Shown here in pieces: positions 16,963 to 25,453 of a stretch of DNA of 64,000 nucleotides (position 1 is the stretch's first letter; the number at the start of each line of letters is the position of its first letter). Under the pieces are notes generated by a model. That model was not told the origin of the DNA. It saw nothing but the letters and a program-made list of their open reading frames with translations, and searched no databases. The DNA comes from Oscillatoria sp. SIO1A7 (lineage in GTDB: Bacteria; Cyanobacteriota; Cyanobacteriia; Cyanobacteriales; Laspinemataceae): positions 1-64,000 of the forward strand of contig JAAHFN010000037.1 in assembly GCA_010672965.1 (NCBI GenBank). Direction: 5' to 3'. The translations under genes were made by a program, and so were the position numbers.

Positions 16963-17202
16963 CCAGCGCGATCCTTGTGGGTCAAAGCCAGAGTCCAAAG
17001 GTATGAATTTTGAATGAAAGAATTTTGAATTTTGAATGAAAGAATTCTGCAGGTTCGCTTATGGGGCCATTGGTTTCGGGGATTGCCTGAAATTTGGGGG
17101 GACCATAAAACGAAACAGGGCTGCTGTGCCCAATTCAAAATTCTCTCACTCAAAATTCAAAATGCCTTGTACCCTGCCTTTGGGCCACAAGGATCGCGCT
17201 GG
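16963..17202. mobile_element. 240-bp MITE-like element (CCAGCGCGATCCTTGTGG ends)
   Basis: CCAGCGCGATCCTTGTGG at 16963-16980 is the exact reverse complement of 17185-17202, and similarity continues inward through AAAG, CAG and a GAATTTTGAAT array on each side, giving inverted ends of about 80 bp. The central part (about 17060-17125) is unique and non-coding. The layout fits a non-autonomous DNA transposon. Confidence 0.65.
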
Positions 17203-17355
17203 TGGATTACTTCTGCCTCGCTCCTCTAGTCTCTCAAGGTCGTTTTGAAAGTTAGGCGATTGGCAACTTTCGGCTCAATGCCCAATGTGAATATGCCCAA
17301 TGCGAATATGCCCAATGACTTATAGTAGAAAAGCATAGGGGGTAATTACGCTGTC

Positions 17356-17442
17356 AGGACTTACCCAAAGACGCTATTCGTAGGGTGCGGCACCGCGCAA
17401 AAACCTATATATGGTGCCAATCCGATGAGAAAGCGTAAGTCC
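17356..17442. mobile_element. MITE-like element, family A
   Basis: Bounded by AGGACTTAC (17356-17364) and GCGTAAGTCC (17433-17442); the interior shares GTAGGGTGCG and GATGAGAAAGCG with 10227-10314. It lies 215 bp upstream of the signalling operon. Confidence 0.6.
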
Positions 17443-17657
17443 GGGCTGTATTTCGTCCCCAGATGGGGGAGCGCAGTTCATTATTGAGATTCCTTTGTAG
17501 CCGCAGCCTCTGGCTTGGTGTGCGGGACCTTTTAAAACTTTTTGCCAAACTTTCAGCAATAAGCAATAAGCTGCCTTTTTGCCCTCTGTCAAAAAGCAAT
17601 AAGCTTTAATCACAGAGCTGACCGCTAGCCCTTGCTTTTTGGAGTTATTAATTCTCA

Positions 17658-18836
17658 ATGCCCTTTTGGCCAATGCAGAAAACGAGCAGCGATCTAGAGT
17701 TTAATCTGGGGACTATTCTGGTTGTCGATGATAAACCAGATAACCTGCGCCTCTTATCGGCGATGCTGTCAGAGCAGGGATATCGGGCGCGCAAAGCCTT
17801 AAATGGTCCGATGGCTTTAAGGTCGGTGCAGGCTGAGCTGCCAGAGCTAATTTTGCTAGATATCAATATGCCCGAGATGAACGGATATGAAGTTTGTGAG
17901 AAATTAAAGGCAGACGAAAAAACCCGGGATATTCCGGTGATTTTTATTAGCGCCCTAGATGAGACGAGGGATAAAGTAAAAGCCTTCGGCGTCGGCGGTG
18001 CAGACTATATTACAAAGCCCTTTCAAAATGAAGAGGTTTTAGCCCGGGTTCGCCATCAAATATCTCTGCGGCGCTTGCAACAGCAGCTAATCGAACAAGC
18101 ACAGATGCTCGAAAGGCAAAATACTCGCCTGCAAAGAGAAATAGAAGAGCGCCAAAAAGTCGAGAAAGCTCTGCGAACGGAGCAAGAAAAGTCCGAACGC
18201 TTGTTGCTCAATATTTTGCCAGCAGCGATCGCCGATCGCTTGAAACAGCATCAGGGGTCTCTGGCCGAACGCTTCGACGACGTAACCGTTATGTTTGCGG
18301 ATATTGTTGGCTTTACCCCCCTAGCCGCTCGCATCCCCGCCCTAGAATTGGTTATTCTGCTCAATGATATTTTTTCCATTTTTGACAATTTAACCGAACA
18401 GCACGGTTTAGAAAAAATTAAAACTATTGGCGATGCTTATATGGTAGCAGGTGGCTTGCCAGTGCCCAAAGCAGACCATGCAGATTCTGTTGCTAATATG
18501 GCTCTAGATATGCAAGCTGCTATTGAAAAGTTTGAAGCTAGGAATTCCCTGACACAGGGCGATCGCAGAGAATCATTACAAATTAGAATTGGCATCAATA
18601 CTGGGCCAGTTGTCGCGGGAACTATAGGCACCAAAAAATTTATTTACGACCTCTGGGGCGATACGGTTAATGTAGCTTCTCGGATGGAATCTCAGGGAAT
18701 TCCAGGGCGCATTCAAGTGACCGCTGCCACTGCAGAGCGCCTGAAAGATAAGTATGTTTTTGAGGAACGCGGGGAAATCTCGGTCAAGGGCAAGGGAACT
18801 ACCCTCGCTTATTGGCTAATAGGCGCTAAAATATAG
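17658..18836 (+). CDS. Receiver-linked class III adenylate cyclase
   Basis: A 392-residue soluble protein: receiver domain (about 15-130, phospho-acceptor D68 in LLDINMPEMNG), a coiled coil (about 135-185) and a class III cyclase homology domain (about 205-390). Metal-binding D215 (FADIVGF) and D259 (GDAYM), purine-selecting K255 and D331 (YDLWG), and the transition-state GDTVNVASRME Asn/Arg pair are all intact. K255 and D331 indicate ATP rather than GTP as substrate, so it should make cAMP under phosphorelay control. It heads an operon: the next gene starts 32 bp downstream. The ATG at 17658 or one 15 bp later could be used. Confidence 0.93.
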   Translation: MPFWPMQKTSSDLEFNLGTILVVDDKPDNLRLLSAMLSEQGYRARKALNGPMALRSVQAELPELILLDINMPEMNGYEVCEKLKADEKTRDIPVIFISALDETRDKVKAFGVGGADYITKPFQNEEVLARVRHQISLRRLQQQLIEQAQMLERQNTRLQREIEERQKVEKALRTEQEKSERLLLNILPAAIADRLKQHQGSLAERFDDVTVMFADIVGFTPLAARIPALELVILLNDIFSIFDNLTEQHGLEKIKTIGDAYMVAGGLPVPKADHADSVANMALDMQAAIEKFEARNSLTQGDRRESLQIRIGINTGPVVAGTIGTKKFIYDLWGDTVNVASRMESQGIPGRIQVTAATAERLKDKYVFEERGEISVKGKGTTLAYWLIGAKI

Positions 18837-18868
18837 CAGCAGAAAGCAAGCAAAAAAGGAGCAAAAAA

Positions 18869-20110
18869 ATGTTTGCGATTCCAGGTTACACAATTGCCGT
18901 AAAACTCTATGAAAGCGGCAATTCGCTGGTGTATCGGGGTCGCCGGGAGTCGGATTCGCGCCCGGTTATTCTCAAAATGCTCAAAGACCTTTATCCTCCC
19001 CCAGAGCGGATTGCCTGGTTCGAGCGGGAATATGAAGTGACCCGCAACCTAGATCTGCCGGGAGTTGTGGATGCCTATGCTTTGGAAAAGAAAGGCGATC
19101 GCCTGGTGATGGTACTGGAAGACTGTGGCGGCGAGTCCTTGGCCTTGTTAGGGCTGGCGGGAAAACTGGAATTAGCGGATTTTCTCCAATTGGCTAAGGT
19201 TACTGCAGAAACTTTAGGTCAAATTCATGCCCAAAACATTATCCATAAAGATATAAATCCATATAATATTATTTTCAACTCGACCTTAAAAAAAGTCAAA
19301 ATCATAGACTTTGGCATTGCAACGGTACTTTCGCGAGAAGCGCAAACCTTCCATAGTTCTAATGTCCTCGAAGGGACTCTCGCTTATCTCTCCCCAGAGC
19401 AAACCGGGCGGATGAATCGAGCTATAGACTATCGCACGGATTTTTATTCCTTGGGCGTCACCTTTTATGAGTTGCTAACCGGGCGGCTGCCTTTCGAGAG
19501 CGAAGATCCCCTCGAATTGATTCACTGCCATATCGCCCAGCAACCGGTACCGCCCCGAGAAGTAAGAAATCCAGCAGCGAATAATCCAGCAGCGCATCTA
19601 GCAAACAATCCAGCAAAAAATCGCAACGCTATTCCGCAGGTGGTTTCGGATTTGGTTATGAAGCTGATGGCCAAAAATGCTGAAGATCGCTACCAATCCG
19701 CTTATGGCTTGCAAGTGGATTTAGAGCAATGTCTGCACCAGCTCGAAACTAACGGACAGATTAACTTTTTCTCCCTCGGCAGCCAAGACCTGCGCGATCG
19801 CTTTCAAATTGCCCAAAAACTCTACGGACGGGAAGCGGAGGTCGCAACCTTGATGGCGGCATTCGCTGCGATCGCTCCTTCGGGGCAAGGGAGTTCTCCC
19901 GTTCCTCCCACCCTTCCCCATCCTTCCGCAATGCCCCATGCCCAATGCTCCCTGCTCCTAGTTGCCGGCTATTCGGGTACTGGGAAGTCTGCTTTGGTGC
20001 GGGAAGTGCATAAACCGATCGCGGCTAAGCGAGGCAATTTTATTGCAGGCAAGTTCGACCAATATCAACGCAATATTCCCTATTCTGCTCTGTCGCAAGC
20101 TTTCAATTAA
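18869..20110 (+). CDS. Ser/Thr kinase-AAA N-terminal part of a multi-sensor kinase, ended by a premature stop
   Basis: A 413-residue product placed by AAGGAG 8 bases before ATG 18869. Residues 1-270 form a Ser/Thr-kinase-like domain with HKDINPYNIIF as catalytic loop and IDFGIATVL as the metal-binding DFG; the Asn-Pro form of the loop is typical of this cyanobacterial multi-domain class. A P-loop, GYSGTGKSALV (about residue 366 on), opens an AAA_16-type ATPase domain that stops at TAA 20108-20110, just after YSALSQAFN. The following codons stay in the same frame and continue the family sequence, so this is the front part of a larger protein cut by one nonsense codon. Confidence 0.9.
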   Translation: MFAIPGYTIAVKLYESGNSLVYRGRRESDSRPVILKMLKDLYPPPERIAWFEREYEVTRNLDLPGVVDAYALEKKGDRLVMVLEDCGGESLALLGLAGKLELADFLQLAKVTAETLGQIHAQNIIHKDINPYNIIFNSTLKKVKIIDFGIATVLSREAQTFHSSNVLEGTLAYLSPEQTGRMNRAIDYRTDFYSLGVTFYELLTGRLPFESEDPLELIHCHIAQQPVPPREVRNPAANNPAAHLANNPAKNRNAIPQVVSDLVMKLMAKNAEDRYQSAYGLQVDLEQCLHQLETNGQINFFSLGSQDLRDRFQIAQKLYGREAEVATLMAAFAAIAPSGQGSSPVPPTLPHPSAMPHAQCSLLLVAGYSGTGKSALVREVHKPIAAKRGNFIAGKFDQYQRNIPYSALSQAFN

Positions 20111-20125
20111 TTTTGCGATAGCCTG

Positions 20126-23100
20126 TTGAGCGAAACCCCAGAAATATTAGCGCAATGGCGAGAGAAGATTCTGGCAGCAGCGGGCAATAACGGACAGGTG
20201 CTAATCGATGTTATTCCTAATTTGGAAAAGGCTATCGGGACTCAGCCCCCGGTAGCTAAAGTCGGCGCGCAGGAAGCCCAAAACCGTTTTAACTTAGTTT
20301 GCGAAAACTTTGTCAAAGCCATTAGCCAACCGGAGCATCCGCTAGTTATGTTTATCGACGACTTGCAATGGGCGGATGGGGCGTCTCTGACTTTGCTAAA
20401 ACGCTTAACGAGCAATGCCAGCATTCAAAATTTACTTATATTGGGCGCTTATCGGGACAACGAAGTGGATGCCAACCATCCGCTGATGATGACAAGAGCC
20501 GATCTTGAAAAAGATTTCGGAGAGGTAGCCACAATTCGCTTGGGCAACTTAACCGAGCAAGCAGTTAACTCTTTAATCGCCGACGCTCTGGCTTGCGAAG
20601 CGACTTATGCTCGACCTTTGACCGAGCTAGTTTATGCCAAGACCGGGGGCAATGCTTTTTTCACTGTGGAGTTTTTGAAGTCACTCTATAGCCAAAGTTT
20701 ATTGAGCTTCGACTATCAGGAGCGAAAATGGCGCTGGGATGTCGAGCAGATCCGAGATCGGAATATTACCGATAATGTGGTGGAACTGATGGCGGGCAAA
20801 ATCGAGCTTTTGCCAGAAAATGCCCAATCTGTTTTGCAGTTAGCCGCTTGTATCGGCAACTCGTTTGATTTATCCACCTTAGCGGTCATCTGCCAAGATA
20901 GACCGGCGGCAGTGTTGGCCGCTCTCTGGCCAGCGCTGAAAGAGGAATTGGTCTTGCCCTTAAACGAAATGTACAAATTAATCGGGAATGAATCCGACCA
21001 AATCCGGCAAGGGCGCGACAAGAATGCCGTCACTGATGCCGTCACTCTAAAGGGTGCGGCTAAACAAAACAAAAAACAAGGGAAGAAACAAAAGAAGTCT
21101 GCCAAGGCAAAGTCTGGGAAAAAGTCGGGCCAGGAGGATTTGCAGTCGGTTCCAGCCGATGGAGATGAAAAAAGCATCCTAGCTCGCGAAGTTTCGTTTA
21201 AGTTTCAGCACGATCGCGTCCAACAAGCGGCTTATTCTTTAATGGGCGATCGCCAAAAACAGCAGACTCATTTGCAAATCGGGCGCTTGCTCCTAGCCAA
21301 TACAGATTCCTCTGTCTTAGAAGAGCGCATCTTCGATATCGTCAATCAGTTCAATGGCAGTATTGGCCTGGTTGAGGAGGAAGCAGAAAAACTCCAGATA
21401 GCCCAATTAAACTTACTGGCGGGTCAAAAAGCTAAGGCAGCTACTGCTTATGGGTCGGCGCTAGAATATTTGCAGGTAGGGCGAGAGCTTTTGGCAGCGT
21501 CTCCTTGGCAAACAGAATACGACCTGACTTTGGCTCTCTATCTGGAAAAAATGGAAGCTGCTTACTTAAATACTAACTACGAGCAAGTGGAAACCCTTGC
21601 CGAGATGGTGCTGCAAGAAAGCAAAACTCTGCTAGATAGAGCCAGAGCATACGATATTCAAATGCAAATGTATATCGCCAGAAACCAAATATCAGAGGCG
21701 ATAGAGCTTGGGCTGTCAGTTTTGGAGATGCTGGGAGTTTCTATAAAGGAAGAGCCGCCTCTAGACCTGGCGATCGCAGGCTTATACAATCTGCCAGAAA
21801 TGTCCGACCCCTATCGACTGGCAGCCATCCGCATTTTAGCTAGTTTATGGGCGCCGAGCTTAATTGCCAATCCCGCCCTGCTGCCATCTTTGGCTTTTAC
21901 AATGGTCGATTTATGCGTAGAAGCTGGCAATTCCCCCTTAGCCGCTTTTGCCTATGCCTTTTATGGGATGCTTCTCTGTAGTTTTCTTGAAGATATCCCA
22001 TCTGGCTATCAGTTTGGCCATCTCGCCTTGCAGATTTTAGAGCAATTCGGCAGCCGAGAGATAAAGTGCAAAGTCGATCAACTCTTTAATGCTTTTATCC
22101 GACATTGGCAAGAAGACGCCCGGACAACCCTAGCGCCTTTGCGCAATAATATTCAGGTCGGCTTGGAAACCGGCGATATCGAGTTTGCTTCTTATGGGGC
22201 TCTCAACTATTGCTTCAATCTGCTTTGGGTGGGAGAGCCTCTGAAATTCGTGCTAGAGCAGCAGAAGCAATGTATCGAACTGAGCCGCTCTCTCAAACAG
22301 GACGTGCAACGGTATCTACTGGAGAGTTCGGCACAACTGGTTTTTAATTTAACCGACCGGGAGAGCGATCGCGAGCAATTAATCGGCGAACTATTTGACG
22401 AAACCGAGATGCTGCCCCTATTCCAAGAGAGTAATAATTTTAGCTGTCTGTTTTTAGTCTATGAAGCCAAAACCATGCTTTGTTATTGGCATAAAAATTA
22501 TCCGGGTGCCGTAGCTAATGGCGCTTTAGCCGATCGCTACCTAGAGTCTGCAGCCGGATTGCTGGCTATTCCCAATCATTATTTATACTATTCTCTCGCT
22601 CTGCTTGCCCAATGCCCAAGTGCCAGCAGTAGCGAGCGATCGCAATATCTGGAAATCGCCGCCGCCAACCAGAAGCAAATGAAACTCTGGGCAAGCTATG
22701 CTCCGAGCAACTTTCAGCATAAATACAATCTAGTCGAGGCTTCGAGGGCGCGGCTTTTGGGAGAAGCTTGGGCGGCCGCTCGGGGCTATGAAGCAGCCAT
22801 TAAAGGAGCTAAGGAATCTGGATACCTCCAAGAAGAAGCATTAGCATACGAACTAGCGGCGGAGTTTTACCTAGAACAAGGTATGGAGGAATTTGCCAGG
22901 ACTTATATCAATAAGGCGCATTATGGCTACCTTCGCTGGCAGGCGATCGTCAAGGTCGAGGATTTAGAAAAACGCTATCCCCAGTTTTTGGAGCTGGTTC
23001 CGGCAAGCGCAACTACTGCCATTAAAGCAACTGCTGGAAGGACAAGCACTACTAGCACTATTCGCACCGGAACTCATGCCTCCGCTGCTCTAGATTCGCT

Positions 23101-25453
23101 CAGCGTTCTCAAAGCTTCCCAAGCCCTGGCCGGGGAAATAGTCCTGGAAACTCTCCTGGCCAAGATGATGAAAATTGCCATTGAAAATGCTGGAGCGGAA
23201 AAAGGCTATCTTATTTTGCCTATTTCCCAGATAGAACCAGCTAGCACAGAATCATCTAGCACAGAATCAGCTAGCATGGAATCTACTAGCACAGAATCTG
23301 CCAGCACAAAATCTGCCAGCACAAAATCTGCCAGCACAAAATCTGCGAGGGAGCAAGAGCAATGGGCGATAGAAGCATCGGGAGCGATCGCCGTGGAGCA
23401 AGTCCGGGTGCGGCAATCCATTCCTATAGAAACTGCTAGTTCTAGCGGCGCTCCCTTACTGGCCAATGCCATTGTCCGCTACGTCATCCGCACCGGAGAT
23501 AGCGTCGTCCTCAGCGATGCGACTCTCGAAGATAAGTTTGCCGACGACCCTTACATCCTTATAGAAAAGCCCAAATCTATTTTATGCGCGCCCCTGCTGC
23601 ATCAAGGCAAACTGGCAGGTATTTTCTATCTGGAAAATAATCTAACAGTTGGAGCTTTTACCCCCGACCGATTGGAAGTGTTGAATCTGCTATCCTCCCA
23701 GGCGGCGATATCTCTGGAAAATGCCAAACTCTACGCCCAGCTAGAAGATTACAATCGGCTTTTGGAGCGCAAGGTAGAACAGCGCACGGCAGAACTGGCG
23801 CAAGCGACCGATCGCGCTGAGGCTGCCAATCAAGCGAAAAGTGCCTTTTTGGCTAATATGAGCCACGAACTGCGCAGCCCTCTAAATGCCATTCTCGGTT
23901 TTGCCCAACTGATGGGGCGCAGTAGCGAGCTTTCTCGGGAAAGCCAAGAAAATCTGGGCATTATTCATCGTAGCGGCGAACATTTATTGAGTCTAATTAA
24001 CAATGTCCTCGATTTGTCCAAAATTGAAGCGGGTCGTACTGTACTTAACGAAAATATTTTCGACCTCTATCGTCTTTTGGACGATTTAGCAGAAATGCTC
24101 CAACTCAAGGCAGACGATAAGGGTTTGCAGTTGCTCTTCGATCGCTCTCCCGAGGTTAGCCAATATATCTGCACTGACGAACTAAAGTTACGGCAGGTTT
24201 TAATTAACCTTGTCAACAACGCCATTAAATTCACCTCTTCTGGCGGCGTAGCGGTGCGGGTCGCAGCAGATCGGGTGCGGTCAAAACCCGTTGAGATACC
24301 CATCGCCGGATCCCCCCAAGGGAGAGATGGGGAAGGGAGGGAGGGGTGGGAAGAACCGGAAAAAATTCTCCCCCCTCTCCCCACATTCCCTCTTGGGGGG
24401 GATCCCGCTGCAACTGCAGGCGATAGCGAAGTTCGTTTAATATTCGAGGTGTCGGATACTGGCTCGGGGATTGCCCCAGAAGAATTAGACAGCCTTTTTC
24501 AACCGTTCGTGCAGACGAAAACAGGCCGACAATCCCGGGAAGGAACGGGATTGGGGTTGCCGATTAGTCGCTCTTTCGTGCAACTGATGGGCGGCGAAAT
24601 GACGGTTAGCAGTAAGACAGGGGCAACAGAAGACGAATCGGATAGCCTCGCAAAAGAAAGCAATTCTAATGTTTCTCGCCAACAAGATACCGGCACGACT
24701 TTTAGGTTTGACATTCAATGTACTATCGCCACAGCCGCCGAAGTGGAAACCAAAGAACCGACCCGTCGCGTTATTGCCTTAGAACCAAAGCAACCTAGCT
24801 ATCGGCTCCTGATTGTGGATGATAAATGGAACAATCGCCAACTGTTGCTAAAACTGCTGGCCCCCTTTGGCTTCGAGGTTCGGGAAGCTAGCAACGGTCG
24901 AGAAGCAATTGAGATTTGGGAAGATTGGCAGCCGCACTTAATCTGGATGGATATGCGGATGCCGGTGATGGATGGTTACGAGGCAACAAGGCGAATTAAA
25001 GGAACGACAAAGGGTCAAGCAACTGCCATTATTGCTTTAACCGCCGGCAGTTTAGAAGAAGAGCGAGCCGTTGCTCTTTCTGCGGGTTGCGATAATTTTA
25101 TCCGCAAGCCTTTTCGAGAGGCAGACATCTTTGATACTATGAACGAATATCTGGGGGTGCGCTATGTCTATGAGGACCAGAATCAAGACCCAAATTCAGC
25201 CTCTATTTCTTCGCAAAGCCGGACGGAGGCGGATGTCCTGACCCCGACGGCTCTAGCTGCGGTAGGTTGGGATTGCTTGGCAGATCTCGAGCAAGCGATC
25301 GTCGATCTAGATGTGGAGCTAACCAAGAAGGCGATCGCCCAAATTAGCGAGCAAAACGAACCCCTAGCGAATGGTCTAGCCAGCTTAGCGGACAACTTTG
25401 AATACGATAAAATCTTAAATTTAATTGAAAAAAGTAAGAGAAACGATGAATAA
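20126..25453 (+). CDS. Continuation of the multi-sensor kinase: AAA-TPR-GAF-hybrid histidine kinase
   Basis: 1775 codons in the same frame as 18869-20110. It carries the rest of the ATPase (Walker B MFIDDLQWAD near residue 75), a long helical TPR-like region (about 300-980), a GAF domain (about 990-1205), DHp with H1247 ([12 protein letters not shown]), HATPase (about 1345-1535; [21 protein letters not shown]), a receiver with D1609 and a short tail. The nominal TTG start at 20126 has no ribosome binding site; expression could depend on readthrough, reinitiation or a sequencing correction. Two in-frame repeat insertions are present: a (T/S)ES(A/T) array in the GAF domain (about 1035-1073) and a palindromic repeat in the HATPase loop (about 1394-1430). 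Confidence 0.85.
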   Translation: MSETPEILAQWREKILAAAGNNGQVLIDVIPNLEKAIGTQPPVAKVGAQEAQNRFNLVCENFVKAISQPEHPLVMFIDDLQWADGASLTLLKRLTSNASIQNLLILGAYRDNEVDANHPLMMTRADLEKDFGEVATIRLGNLTEQAVNSLIADALACEATYARPLTELVYAKTGGNAFFTVEFLKSLYSQSLLSFDYQERKWRWDVEQIRDRNITDNVVELMAGKIELLPENAQSVLQLAACIGNSFDLSTLAVICQDRPAAVLAALWPALKEELVLPLNEMYKLIGNESDQIRQGRDKNAVTDAVTLKGAAKQNKKQGKKQKKSAKAKSGKKSGQEDLQSVPADGDEKSILAREVSFKFQHDRVQQAAYSLMGDRQKQQTHLQIGRLLLANTDSSVLEERIFDIVNQFNGSIGLVEEEAEKLQIAQLNLLAGQKAKAATAYGSALEYLQVGRELLAASPWQTEYDLTLALYLEKMEAAYLNTNYEQVETLAEMVLQESKTLLDRARAYDIQMQMYIARNQISEAIELGLSVLEMLGVSIKEEPPLDLAIAGLYNLPEMSDPYRLAAIRILASLWAPSLIANPALLPSLAFTMVDLCVEAGNSPLAAFAYAFYGMLLCSFLEDIPSGYQFGHLALQILEQFGSREIKCKVDQLFNAFIRHWQEDARTTLAPLRNNIQVGLETGDIEFASYGALNYCFNLLWVGEPLKFVLEQQKQCIELSRSLKQDVQRYLLESSAQLVFNLTDRESDREQLIGELFDETEMLPLFQESNNFSCLFLVYEAKTMLCYWHKNYPGAVANGALADRYLESAAGLLAIPNHYLYYSLALLAQCPSASSSERSQYLEIAAANQKQMKLWASYAPSNFQHKYNLVEASRARLLGEAWAAARGYEAAIKGAKESGYLQEEALAYELAAEFYLEQGMEEFARTYINKAHYGYLRWQAIVKVEDLEKRYPQFLELVPASATTAIKATAGRTSTTSTIRTGTHASAALDSLSVLKASQALAGEIVLETLLAKMMKIAIENAGAEKGYLILPISQIEPASTESSSTESASMESTSTESASTKSASTKSASTKSAREQEQWAIEASGAIAVEQVRVRQSIPIETASSSGAPLLANAIVRYVIRTGDSVVLSDATLEDKFADDPYILIEKPKSILCAPLLHQGKLAGIFYLENNLTVGAFTPDRLEVLNLLSSQAAISLENAKLYAQLEDYNRLLERKVEQRTAELAQATDRAEAANQAKSAFLANMSHELRSPLNAILGFAQLMGRSSELSRESQENLGIIHRSGEHLLSLINNVLDLSKIEAGRTVLNENIFDLYRLLDDLAEMLQLKADDKGLQLLFDRSPEVSQYICTDELKLRQVLINLVNNAIKFTSSGGVAVRVAADRVRSKPVEIPIAGSPQGRDGEGREGWEEPEKILPPLPTFPLGGDPAATAGDSEVRLIFEVSDTGSGIAPEELDSLFQPFVQTKTGRQSREGTGLGLPISRSFVQLMGGEMTVSSKTGATEDESDSLAKESNSNVSRQQDTGTTFRFDIQCTIATAAEVETKEPTRRVIALEPKQPSYRLLIVDDKWNNRQLLLKLLAPFGFEVREASNGREAIEIWEDWQPHLIWMDMRMPVMDGYEATRRIKGTTKGQATAIIALTAGSLEEERAVALSAGCDNFIRKPFREADIFDTMNEYLGVRYVYEDQNQDPNSASISSQSRTEADVLTPTALAAVGWDCLADLEQAIVDLDVELTKKAIAQISEQNEPLANGLASLADNFEYDKILNLIEKSKRNDE
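23231..23345. repeat. In-frame AGCACAGAATCTGCC repeats in the GAF domain
   Basis: About eight degenerate 15-bp units encode TESAS/TKSAS pentapeptides between GYLILPISQIEP and EQWAIEASG. They keep the frame and lie in a loop after the first GAF strand. Confidence 0.85.
24304..24412. repeat. GATCCCCCC palindromic repeat inside the HATPase domain
   Basis: GGATCCCCCCAAGGGAGAG faces CCCTCTTGGGGGGGATCC about 75 bp later, with GGGAGGGAGGGG/CCCCTCTCCCC between. The same palindromic family occurs intergenically at 57592-57683. It is translated in frame as a Gly/Arg/Glu then Pro-rich insert between two HATPase strands. Confidence 0.75.

Larger units (their letters stand above)
16537..17657. other. 1.1-kb gene-free gap with three MITE-like elements
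   Basis: No gene is supported. The gap holds a family-A element (16577-16763) with CTGACTGCTGACAGC repeats nested in it, CCCAATG heptamers (about 16843-16875), a 240-bp inverted-ended element (16963-17202), further heptamers (about 17278-17310) and another family-A element (17356-17442). The stretch 17443-17657 has no recognisable feature apart from presumably the promoter of the signalling operon. Confidence 0.75.

Noticed and set aside
20716-21177. Minus-strand frame inside the giant kinase
   Set aside because: Antisense to recognised coding sequence, no domain and no start signal.
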